64,000 bases of DNA. Origin: Gammaproteobacteria bacterium (lineage in GTDB: Bacteria; Pseudomonadota; Gammaproteobacteria; Steroidobacterales; Steroidobacteraceae). The notes under the pieces are model-generated. The model did not search any database. It was given only the letters and a program-made list of their open reading frames with translations, and was not told where the DNA came from. The stretch's first letter is position 1. Each line of letters starts with the position of its first letter. Location: assembly GCA_021323735.1 (NCBI GenBank), contig JAJPKM010000023.1, positions 62,001-126,000 of the forward strand, given 5' to 3'. This document shows positions 54,951 to 62,029 of this stretch, piece after piece. The translations under genes and the position numbers were made by a program.

Positions 54951-56948
54951 ATGTTCGCCCCTCGGCTCGCTTTCGGCCTTTGCGGGTTGACGGCTATCGC
55001 CCTCTGCAGCGCGGCTCGCGCGCAGTCGGTGGCGCCGGCCCCCACGCCGCAGTACCAGGATCGATACATCGGCGGCGGATCGCTCGCACCCGACATCACC
55101 ACGGGCAATGACGCGACCAGCGATACTTCCGGCTTGGCGCGTTCACTGCAGATCGACGGCGTCGCGAGCGTCCTGAACTCACGCGACTCCGGCTCGTCCC
55201 ACAACACCATGGAAAACGGCATCATCGCCAAGTCGCAGTGGGAGACGGCGACATACGGCGCCTGGTCGCTCGATGCTTCTGTGCGCACCGGAGGCTCCGG
55301 CGGTGATCCGTCCGAACAAGGTCAAGGCGGTGTCATCACGCTCCGGCAACGCGGCATGCCTTTTGACGGCGGTTGGCAGGCCGACAACGCGCTGGGAGAC
55401 GTGAACTCCACGGACATCACCCTGGCACGGCTGCAACCCCGATTCTATTTGCCGACCGGCCCGATGCAGGGAATCACGACGGAATGGCGCGGGCCCTCAG
55501 GTATTCAGATCATCGCGGGGGGCGGAGTTCCGGGTCTGTATGACGGCATCGTCGCGCCCAACTTCCGTACCTTGGACGGGTCGACCGCGACTGCCGGCGC
55601 ACAATGGTCCCCGACGTCGCAGTGGACCGTGGGCGGGCAGTTCATCGATGCTCACGGCGTCAATCTCGCCATCGGCCCGGTGATCGACGGTTCCTCGCGC
55701 GAGTCGTCCAACACCGGGCTCCTGACCGCCGCGTGGGCCGACGGCGGCAAACACGTTCAGCTGAATCTCCTGGATGGCGCTGTCAGCGGCAATGGCAACG
55801 CGCTCGGGACCTGGGTCGACGCGTCCATGGCGCAAGGCCGGTTCCTGCAGAATGCCGGCATATTTAGGATTGATCCGGGCATGACGTGGGGCAACCAGCT
55901 GATCTCGAATGACGCGGAAGGCGGCTACTACCGCCTCAACTACCAGAGCCGGCAATGGCTGGCGGACTTAGGGCTCGATGCGGTTCGGTCGGTGTCGGGC
56001 CTCGGCGCCAACACCACTTTTCTCACCGGCGATACGCGTTATCAAATGTCGCGCGACTGGGGCATCGGCGCTGTCGCCAATGTCAGCCACAGCGAGGGCG
56101 GCACCAATTGGTCGCTCGAAGGCTATGTCGATCATTCGAATGGCGGAGGCACCGGCCGCGCGCAAGTTGACTTCGCCGAAACCACGCAGGGCCAGGACAC
56201 CATGCTGACTCTGAATGAAACATGGTCGACGCCCGCTGCGCTTCGTCTCAGCACCTCGGCTTCCGTCGGACGCATCAGCGGCGCCGTCGCCAATGATCTG
56301 CAGCAGGACAGCACGGTGCTCAGCATCGCGGCCTTCGGTGGCGGCCAGCTCAGCGCGCGGATGGGCATTGAGGGGAATGTACGCTGGGCCACCGCCGTGC
56401 AAGGCCGGGCCGCACCGGGTGTGTCCGCCAATGTTTCATTGACCTGGCAGCTGTCGCAGTCCTGGGAAATTCTGGCCACATACTACGAGAATCGAGTCGG
56501 ATCCTGGACGCCGCTCGCCGTAGTCTCACCGCTGACACCGCCGATGGCCACCGTGGTTCCTTCGGTCCAGGAAAGCGGAATGTTTCTGACACTGCGCTAC
56601 CGGCGAGCCTCAGGATCGCACTTCGCGCCACTCGGTGGGGCGCCTGGGGCGGGGTCCGGTGAAATCGCGGGAGTCGTCTTTCTCGATGCCAACAACAATG
56701 GGCGCGCCGATGCGGGAGAGGCCGGCGCGCCGAACGTCACCGTTGTGCTCGATGGCCGATTCTCCGTGCAGACCGATGCCACCGGCCGCTTTAGTTTCCC
56801 CGTGGTCGCAACCGGTCATCACGTGATCTCGGTGGTCCCCGACAACTTGCCGCTGCCATGGACCCTGATCAACGAAGGCCGCGCGGAAATCGAGGTCACA
56901 ACGCGCGACCGTACCGAGATCAACATGGCCGCGCAACGCATGCGCTGA
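54951..56948 (+). CDS. Outer-membrane beta-barrel with C-terminal SdrD-B-like domain, usher-like position
   Basis: 665 residues. Signal peptide (LAFGLCGLTAIALCSAARAQ). The central 450 residues are amphipathic beta strands with many Gly/Trp/Tyr turns (WSPTSQWTVGGQFIDAHGVN, GYYRLNYQSRQWLADLGLDA, LSQSWEILATYYENRVGSWT), consistent with a barrel. The C-terminal SdrD-B/carboxypeptidase-regulatory-like domain has GVVFLDANNNGRADAGEAGA with a calcium-type loop, and PNVTVVLDGRFSVQTDATGR. Classical ushers are about 800 residues and carry PapC plug/N-terminal motifs, not seen here. Gene order after the chaperone suggests it takes the usher's place; that is inference. Confidence 0.65.
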   Translation: MFAPRLAFGLCGLTAIALCSAARAQSVAPAPTPQYQDRYIGGGSLAPDITTGNDATSDTSGLARSLQIDGVASVLNSRDSGSSHNTMENGIIAKSQWETATYGAWSLDASVRTGGSGGDPSEQGQGGVITLRQRGMPFDGGWQADNALGDVNSTDITLARLQPRFYLPTGPMQGITTEWRGPSGIQIIAGGGVPGLYDGIVAPNFRTLDGSTATAGAQWSPTSQWTVGGQFIDAHGVNLAIGPVIDGSSRESSNTGLLTAAWADGGKHVQLNLLDGAVSGNGNALGTWVDASMAQGRFLQNAGIFRIDPGMTWGNQLISNDAEGGYYRLNYQSRQWLADLGLDAVRSVSGLGANTTFLTGDTRYQMSRDWGIGAVANVSHSEGGTNWSLEGYVDHSNGGGTGRAQVDFAETTQGQDTMLTLNETWSTPAALRLSTSASVGRISGAVANDLQQDSTVLSIAAFGGGQLSARMGIEGNVRWATAVQGRAAPGVSANVSLTWQLSQSWEILATYYENRVGSWTPLAVVSPLTPPMATVVPSVQESGMFLTLRYRRASGSHFAPLGGAPGAGSGEIAGVVFLDANNNGRADAGEAGAPNVTVVLDGRFSVQTDATGRFSFPVVATGHHVISVVPDNLPLPWTLINEGRAEIEVTTRDRTEINMAAQRMR

Positions 56949-56981
56949 CCGAGCCCGCCGCGCGGCGATTCCGTGGGTTGC

Positions 56982-58283
56982 CTACACCGTCTCCAGCGCG
57001 GCGCTCAAGTCGGCGATGAGATCATCCGCGTCTTCGATACCCACCGAAATGCGAATCAGGGCATCGGTGATTCCGAGCCGGTCGCGCGTCCGCTTGTCAA
57101 CGCCTGAATGGGTGGTGCTGGCCGGATGCGACATCAGCGTTTCGGTGCCGCCCAGACTTACGGCCAATTTGATCACCTGCAGCGCATCGAGCAGCCGGAA
57201 CGCTTCCGCCTCGCCGCCCTTGACGGCAAATCCAAAGGTCGAGCCGGCACTCTCGCACTGTTGTTTGAACACTGCACTGCGCGGATCGTCCGCGGCGAGG
57301 AATCCGAGATAATTCACGGCGGCGATCTTGGGATGCCGCCGCAGAAAGTCCGCCACCAAAGCCGCATTCTCGGCCGACCTATGCATGCGCAACGACAGGG
57401 TTTCCATGGAGCGCATGATCATCCACGCGGTATTAGGATCGAGCTGAGTACCCAATGCCCCGCGCAATTTCTTCACCGGGCCTACCGCTTCGCGCGAACC
57501 CACGACGCCCCCGGCGACCAGGTCAGAATGGCCTCCGACATACTTAGTCAGCGAATACATGACAAGGTCGACACCGTGCCGCAGCGGCCGCTGAAACACC
57601 GGACCTAAGAAGGTGTTGTCGACCGTCACGGGCGGACGGCCGCCTGTCTGCCGCGAACCGATCAACTCCGATACTTCGCGCATCAATTTCAAATCGACCA
57701 GGCTGTTGGTCGGATTCGCGGGTGTCTCGACGATGATGAGACAGACGCGCCCCTTGGTCTCGGCGGCTTTCTTGCTCGCCCGGTCGGCCGCTTCCAGCAC
57801 GGCGTTCCGATCGTGCCCTAGATTGAATCCGACCGCGCTCACCCCAAAACCGGGCAGCGTCTTTTCGATGAGGGTTTCGGTGCCGCCGTACAGCGGCTGG
57901 CTCATCAGAATCACATCGCCGGGGCGAACATGGGCCCAAATGACGGTCGATATCGCCGACATGCCGCTGGAGAAAACCGCTGCCGCCTCGCCTTCCTCCC
58001 ACAGCGCCAGACGATCCTCCAAAACCTCCAGATTGGGATTGTTGAAGCGCGAGTACACCAGGCCCGAAGTCTGACCCGCGAGAGGCTCGCGACGGCCCGA
58101 GGTGTAGTCGAAAAAATCCTTGCCGTCCTGCGCCGTTTTGAAAACGAAAGTCGACGTCAAGAAGATCGGCGGCTTGAGCGAGCCCTCCGACAAACTTGGA
58201 TCGAACCCGTAGCCCATCATCTGGGTTTCGGGCTTGAGCACGTGCTTGCCGACCTTGCGCTTATGATACGTGTCGTAACTCAC
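56982..58283 (-). CDS. Cystathionine gamma-synthase/methionine gamma-lyase family PLP enzyme
   Basis: 433 residues of the Cys/Met-metabolism PLP family. The N-terminal region is longer than in MetB. Motifs: [66 protein letters not shown], and the PLP lysine in [19 protein letters not shown]-terminal [20 protein letters not shown] and [14 protein letters not shown]. Substrate cannot be fixed: gamma-synthase and gamma-lyase are both possible. An RhtA-like exporter gene lies just upstream on the same strand. Confidence 0.88.
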   Translation of the reverse strand: MSYDTYHKRKVGKHVLKPETQMMGYGFDPSLSEGSLKPPIFLTSTFVFKTAQDGKDFFDYTSGRREPLAGQTSGLVYSRFNNPNLEVLEDRLALWEEGEAAAVFSSGMSAISTVIWAHVRPGDVILMSQPLYGGTETLIEKTLPGFGVSAVGFNLGHDRNAVLEAADRASKKAAETKGRVCLIIVETPANPTNSLVDLKLMREVSELIGSRQTGGRPPVTVDNTFLGPVFQRPLRHGVDLVMYSLTKYVGGHSDLVAGGVVGSREAVGPVKKLRGALGTQLDPNTAWMIMRSMETLSLRMHRSAENAALVADFLRRHPKIAAVNYLGFLAADDPRSAVFKQQCESAGSTFGFAVKGGEAEAFRLLDALQVIKLAVSLGGTETLMSHPASTTHSGVDKRTRDRLGITDALIRISVGIEDADDLIADLSAALETV

Positions 58284-58329
58284 GCTACCCCCGGGGAAGT
58301 TGACATTGTGGCCTGCAATATAACATTCA

Positions 58330-59238
58330 TCAGCCGGGCAGTAGTTCCCGAGTCGCCGCGCTGCCGGCCGAAGCGGCGACGATGCTGGCGATGGCCGACC
58401 ATTGGATCAGGGTCAAACTCTCGCCCAGAAAAATCAGCCCAAAGAGTGCGCCCAGCGCGGGATTCAAGCTCATGAGCACGCCGAACGTGCGGGTTGCGAT
58501 GCGCGGCATGGCATACATTTCCAGCGAGTAAGGCAGTGCACTGGAGAGCACCGCCACACCGACGGCGACGGACAGAACCGCCGGCGAAAACAACTGCGCG
58601 CCGCTTTGCGCGACGCCCACCGGCACGATGACCACCGCACCGATCATGGTTCCCCATGCAGTGATCTGGCCTCCATGTGCGGCGCCGGCTCTGCGCCCAA
58701 AGAGGATGTACAGCGCCCAACAAACGCCGGCTCCCAGCGCATACAGGACACCGAGGGGCGACAGCGAAGCACCGCCCAACCCCAAGGGCAGCAGGGCGAT
58801 GAGGCCGAGCGCTGCCAGAGATATCCACAGAAAGTCGATGGGGCGCCGCGACGCGAACAGCGCGACGCCCAAAGGGCCGGTGAATTCCAACGCCATCGTG
58901 ACGCCGAGCGGGATGTAGCTCAACGCGAGATAGAAGAGGAAATTCATCAGACCCATCGCCACGCCGTAGACAACGACTACACCCAACTCCCGTCGCGTGA
59001 ATCTCAAGCGCCATGGGCGCCAGACGGTGAGCAGGATCAGGGCGGCGATGGCCAGCCGGAGAGCCGCGGTGCCGCCGGCGCCGACGATGGGGAACAACCC
59101 CTTGGCCAGCGTGGCGCCCAGTTGAAAGCAGACCATGGCCACCAGTAACGCCGCGACGGGTAAGGCAATGGGAAGATTGTCGGATGACGTCTTCAACGGT
59201 GGAAAATAGCGCCGCCACGCACCGGCCGCGGTGCGCAC
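58330..59238 (-). CDS. EamA-family transporter (RhtA-like)
   Basis: 302 residues, about ten TM helices in two EamA repeats. PIVGAGGTAALRLAIAALIL, FTGPLGVALFASRRPIDFLW and SALPYSLEMYAMPRIATRTF, then GVLMSLNPALGALFGLIFLG, match RhtA (threonine/homoserine exporter). The start is GTG 59238, the only option before the first helix. It is 46 bases upstream of the cystathionine-gamma-synthase-family gene, so export of homoserine or a related amino acid fits the neighbour; that is inference. Confidence 0.88.
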   Translation of the reverse strand: MRTAAGAWRRYFPPLKTSSDNLPIALPVAALLVAMVCFQLGATLAKGLFPIVGAGGTAALRLAIAALILLTVWRPWRLRFTRRELGVVVVYGVAMGLMNFLFYLALSYIPLGVTMALEFTGPLGVALFASRRPIDFLWISLAALGLIALLPLGLGGASLSPLGVLYALGAGVCWALYILFGRRAGAAHGGQITAWGTMIGAVVIVPVGVAQSGAQLFSPAVLSVAVGVAVLSSALPYSLEMYAMPRIATRTFGVLMSLNPALGALFGLIFLGESLTLIQWSAIASIVAASAGSAATRELLPG

Positions 59239-59320
59239 TCGGCGGTTGGAATTTCCGGCAGATCCGTCACGCGCGTAGAGAAGTTGGGTATTCTTCGATG
59301 GCCTGAGCGCTTAGCATGCT

Positions 59321-59962
59321 GTGGAGACTACCATCGTGGCCGAGGTTGCGCGCGAACTTAGCAAGCCCATCCAGCGGATTGCACGCGGTAGCATGACCCC
59401 GGATACCGTCGGACTGGCGCGTGCCTTGCTGGGCAAGGTCCTGGTCCGCGAGTTCGGCGGCATCATGGCAGCCGGCAGGATCGTCGAGACCGAGGCTTAT
59501 TTGCAGCATGATCCGGCCTGTCACGCATTTCGGGGAATGACACCGCGCAACCGCTCGTTGTTTCTCGAACACGGCCATGCCTATGTGTATCTGTGTTACG
59601 GCACCTCCTACCTCTTGAATGTGTCGAGCGAAGCGGGCGGGATCGGCTCCGGCGTCCTGTTGCGCGCATTGGAGCCTCTGTACGGTACGGAGCACATCCA
59701 GCGCCATCGCCGTCATGTCAAGTCCAATGACCTGATGCGGGGGCCCGGCCGTCTGGCCGCCGCCCTGCGGGTGGATCGGCGCCATGACGGCCTGGATCTT
59801 TTCACCGACAGGCAACTTTGGATAGGTCACGATGGTCATAACATCGCATCTATCGGTGAAAGCGTACGCATCGGACTCAGCAAGGCGGCAGATGAGCGAT
59901 TGCGGTACTTTGTGGTCGGCAGCCGCTACTTGAGCGGGCCGCGAAAGCTCAATCAGGCATAG
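59321..59962 (+). CDS. mpg: DNA-3-methyladenine glycosylase (AAG/MPG type)
   Basis: 213 residues. Monofunctional AAG fold: LARALLGKVLVREFGGIMAA, GRIVETEAYLQHDPACHAFR (catalytic Glu in ETEAY), GMTPRNRSLFLEHGHAYVYL and CYGTSYLLNVSSEAGG, then LMRGPGRLAAALRVDRRHDG. It removes alkylated purines in base excision repair. Start GTG 59321; a GTG at 59336 is also possible. Divergent from the RhtA-like gene. Confidence 0.93.
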   Translation: METTIVAEVARELSKPIQRIARGSMTPDTVGLARALLGKVLVREFGGIMAAGRIVETEAYLQHDPACHAFRGMTPRNRSLFLEHGHAYVYLCYGTSYLLNVSSEAGGIGSGVLLRALEPLYGTEHIQRHRRHVKSNDLMRGPGRLAAALRVDRRHDGLDLFTDRQLWIGHDGHNIASIGESVRIGLSKAADERLRYFVVGSRYLSGPRKLNQA

Positions 59963-59971
59963 CTCCAAGTA

Positions 59972-60037
59972 TTCATGAACGATTCATATATGCATGCCGA
60001 GTACGCCTTCACCGGCTTTTCCATTTGTTCATGAACA
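59972..60037. promoter_or_regulatory. Two palindromic sites upstream of the peptidase-MA-like gene
   Basis: TTCATGAA (59972-59979) and the 12-bp perfect palindrome TGTTCATGAACA (60026-60037) share TTCATGAAC, with centres 56 bases apart (five to six helical turns). The second is 21 bases before the start codon, as a repressor operator would be. The regulator is not identified. Confidence 0.4.
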
Positions 60038-60057
60038 TTTCAGGATAGGAATCAGGA

Positions 60058-60996
60058 ATGCGCGCATACCCCCTTGTCATCGCGGCTGTTCTGGCCTTGC
60101 TCTGCACCGCTGCACATGCGGGGTGTCCATCCTCGGTGAACACCGAACTGACGTTGGGCGGCTCGACGCTCTGCGTCTTCATCGAGGACGACGCACTGGC
60201 GAAGCGTCAACCGATATTACGGACGTGGATCGATCGTTCGGCGCACATCGTCGCCGCCTACTACGGTAAGTTTCCCGCGCCCTTGGTCGTCATTCGGCTT
60301 CGCGGGAGGGAGGGCAGCGGCGTGAGCGGCGGCCGCACCACCAATTATTCCGGCCTGATGATTCAAATGCGCGTGGGCCGCGAAACCACGGCCGAGGCGC
60401 TCGCGGCCGATTGGGTACTCGTGCACGAGATGGTGCATCTGGCGCTGCCGGAAGTGGGTGACAGCCATCTGTGGCTGGCCGAAGGCTTGGCCGTCTATGT
60501 CGAAGGCATCGCCAGAGCTCAGTTCGGTAATCGCGACGCCGCGGATGTGTGGGCCGAGGACCGCCGTTCCATGCCCTTGGGGTTGCCTCGGGCCGGAGAG
60601 GGCGGCGTGGATCAGCCTTTGAGCTGGGGCCGCACCTACTGGGGCGGCGCGCTGTATTGTCTCCAGGCCGACATCGCCATCCGCGAACAGACCGCCAATC
60701 GAGTCGGCCTGCAAACCGCGTTACGCGCCATCCTCAAGGAGACCGGAGGATACGGATTCGACCGCGACATCGCCGAGGTACTTCGCATCGGCGACCGAGC
60801 CACCGGTACTCACGTGATGTACGATCTGTATCAGCGCATCAGAGCGACGCCGCAAACCGCGGATCTGGACTCGATGTGGACTTCGCTCGGCGTCCCCAAC
60901 GACCCTAAAACCCAAGCGTTCGACGATCGTGCACCGCTCGCGGCGATACGCGCGGCAATCACCGCACCACCGAACGAAGGCCTGCCGCGAAGCTAG
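60058..60996 (+). CDS. Exported peptidase-MA-like zinc metalloprotease
   Basis: 312 residues. Signal peptide YPLVIAAVLALLCTAAHAG. The zinc motif LVHEMVHLALPE (HExxH) is followed by HLWLAEGLAVYVEGIARAQ, the WLxEGxA pattern of gluzincin peptidase-MA proteins, whose Glu is the third ligand. An upstream edge strand reads GRTTNYSGLMIQM. Further helices contain RTYWGGALYCLQADIAIREQ. RBS TAGGA is seven bases before the ATG. Likely periplasmic; substrate unknown. Confidence 0.82.
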   Translation: MRAYPLVIAAVLALLCTAAHAGCPSSVNTELTLGGSTLCVFIEDDALAKRQPILRTWIDRSAHIVAAYYGKFPAPLVVIRLRGREGSGVSGGRTTNYSGLMIQMRVGRETTAEALAADWVLVHEMVHLALPEVGDSHLWLAEGLAVYVEGIARAQFGNRDAADVWAEDRRSMPLGLPRAGEGGVDQPLSWGRTYWGGALYCLQADIAIREQTANRVGLQTALRAILKETGGYGFDRDIAEVLRIGDRATGTHVMYDLYQRIRATPQTADLDSMWTSLGVPNDPKTQAFDDRAPLAAIRAAITAPPNEGLPRS

Positions 60997-61001
60997 GGAA
61001 G

Positions 61002-61018
61002 CTAGGAGCCTGTCCTAG
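61002..61018. repeat. Dispersed GCCTGTCC repeat with small inverted arms
   Basis: CTAGGA-GCCTG-TCCTAG (6-bp arms). The wider AGCCTGTCCTAGTGCTCC resembles AGCCTGTCCAAGCACTCC at 3348-3365. It overlaps the stop codon of the enoyl-CoA hydratase-family gene. Confidence 0.45.
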
Positions 61019-61803
61019 TGCTCCGTAAAATTCGGCTCCCGCTTCTCGAAGAAGGCGCGGACTCCCTCGACGCAGTCATGGGTCTCCAGCGTCATCTCCT
61101 GCGCGCTGCGCTCGGCGCGCAGTTGCTCCTGCAGAGAATTGTCGAAGGTCGATGCGTGCAAGGTGCGGATCTGCCCGAGCACCGCACAGGGACCCGTCGC
61201 CAGCCGGTGCGCCAGTGCCTGCGCGCGGCCCACCAATTCCCCGGCCGGTACCACCGCATAGGCTAAGCCCCATTCCAGCGCGGTCTTGGCATCGATGCGC
61301 TCCGCCAGCATCAGTGAGGAGAGCGAGCGGCCCGCGCCGATGCGGCGCGCCAGATGAAAGGTAATCCCGGCGTCGGGCACCAACCCTAAGCGCGCGAATG
61401 ACGGCAGGAAATAGGCCGTGTCCGCCGCGATGATGATGTCGCTCGCCAGCGCAAGACTCATCCCTGCGCCGACGGCTGCACCATTGACGGCCGCCACGAT
61501 GGGAAACCTAAAGCCGCTCAAGCGCAGGATCAAAGGATCCATGAAGCGGCGCATTTCGAAGTGCGCCCGCTGCCTGGCCTCAGCCGTTTTCAAGTCGATC
61601 GAATGCAAGTCCAGGCCGCTGCAGAACACGTCATTGCTGCCGGTGATCACCACCGCCTTGGCACCGCCCTCGCCCTTCTGGATTTGATCGAGCGCAAGAT
61701 GGATGGCGCGAATGACGGTGATGTCGATGGCATTGCTGCATGTGGAGCGCTGCAGCGCCAGGGTGGCAACTCCGTCGGATACCGTGAAAGACAAAGAACT
61801 CAT
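61015..61803 (-). CDS. Enoyl-CoA hydratase/isomerase family protein (PaaG-like active-site pattern)
   Basis: 262 residues, crotonase fold. Oxyanion-hole segments: AVVITGSNDVFCSGLDLHSI and VAAVNGAAVGAGMSLALASD. The two hydratase glutamates are not evident: the GGGCELAL position reads GAGMSLAL, and the second site reads FARLGLVPDAGITFHLARRI. The retained PDAG with LGLVPD resembles PaaG-type isomerases that use Asp. The substrate is therefore unclear; beta-oxidation or an isomerase role are alternatives. Convergent with the peptidase-MA gene. Confidence 0.88.
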   Translation of the reverse strand: MSSLSFTVSDGVATLALQRSTCSNAIDITVIRAIHLALDQIQKGEGGAKAVVITGSNDVFCSGLDLHSIDLKTAEARQRAHFEMRRFMDPLILRLSGFRFPIVAAVNGAAVGAGMSLALASDIIIAADTAYFLPSFARLGLVPDAGITFHLARRIGAGRSLSSLMLAERIDAKTALEWGLAYAVVPAGELVGRAQALAHRLATGPCAVLGQIRTLHASTFDNSLQEQLRAERSAQEMTLETHDCVEGVRAFFEKREPNFTEH

Positions 61804-62029
61804 GTGTCTGCCCTCCTCGCGACCTTGTCGACTTTATCATGCCCCTGCCCACCCTTCCCCGCAAGGACAAGGGGCTTGGCGCGCTCTGGATGGGGGTCAG
61901 TCGTTGGCCCGCCGGGGCCGCGCCTGCCGGGGGCTGGCCCAGGGGGCCCCGCCGTTGCGAACCGGCCTCTGATCGCGCAACATCCGCGATTCCTGAAGTT
62001 GGACCCTACCCTACTAAACCGGAGTTTCC

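Noticed and set aside
58280-59218. Alternative-frame minus-strand open frame over the RhtA-like gene
   Set aside because: Same strand but another phase; it lacks the hydrophobic helices that the RhtA-like frame shows.
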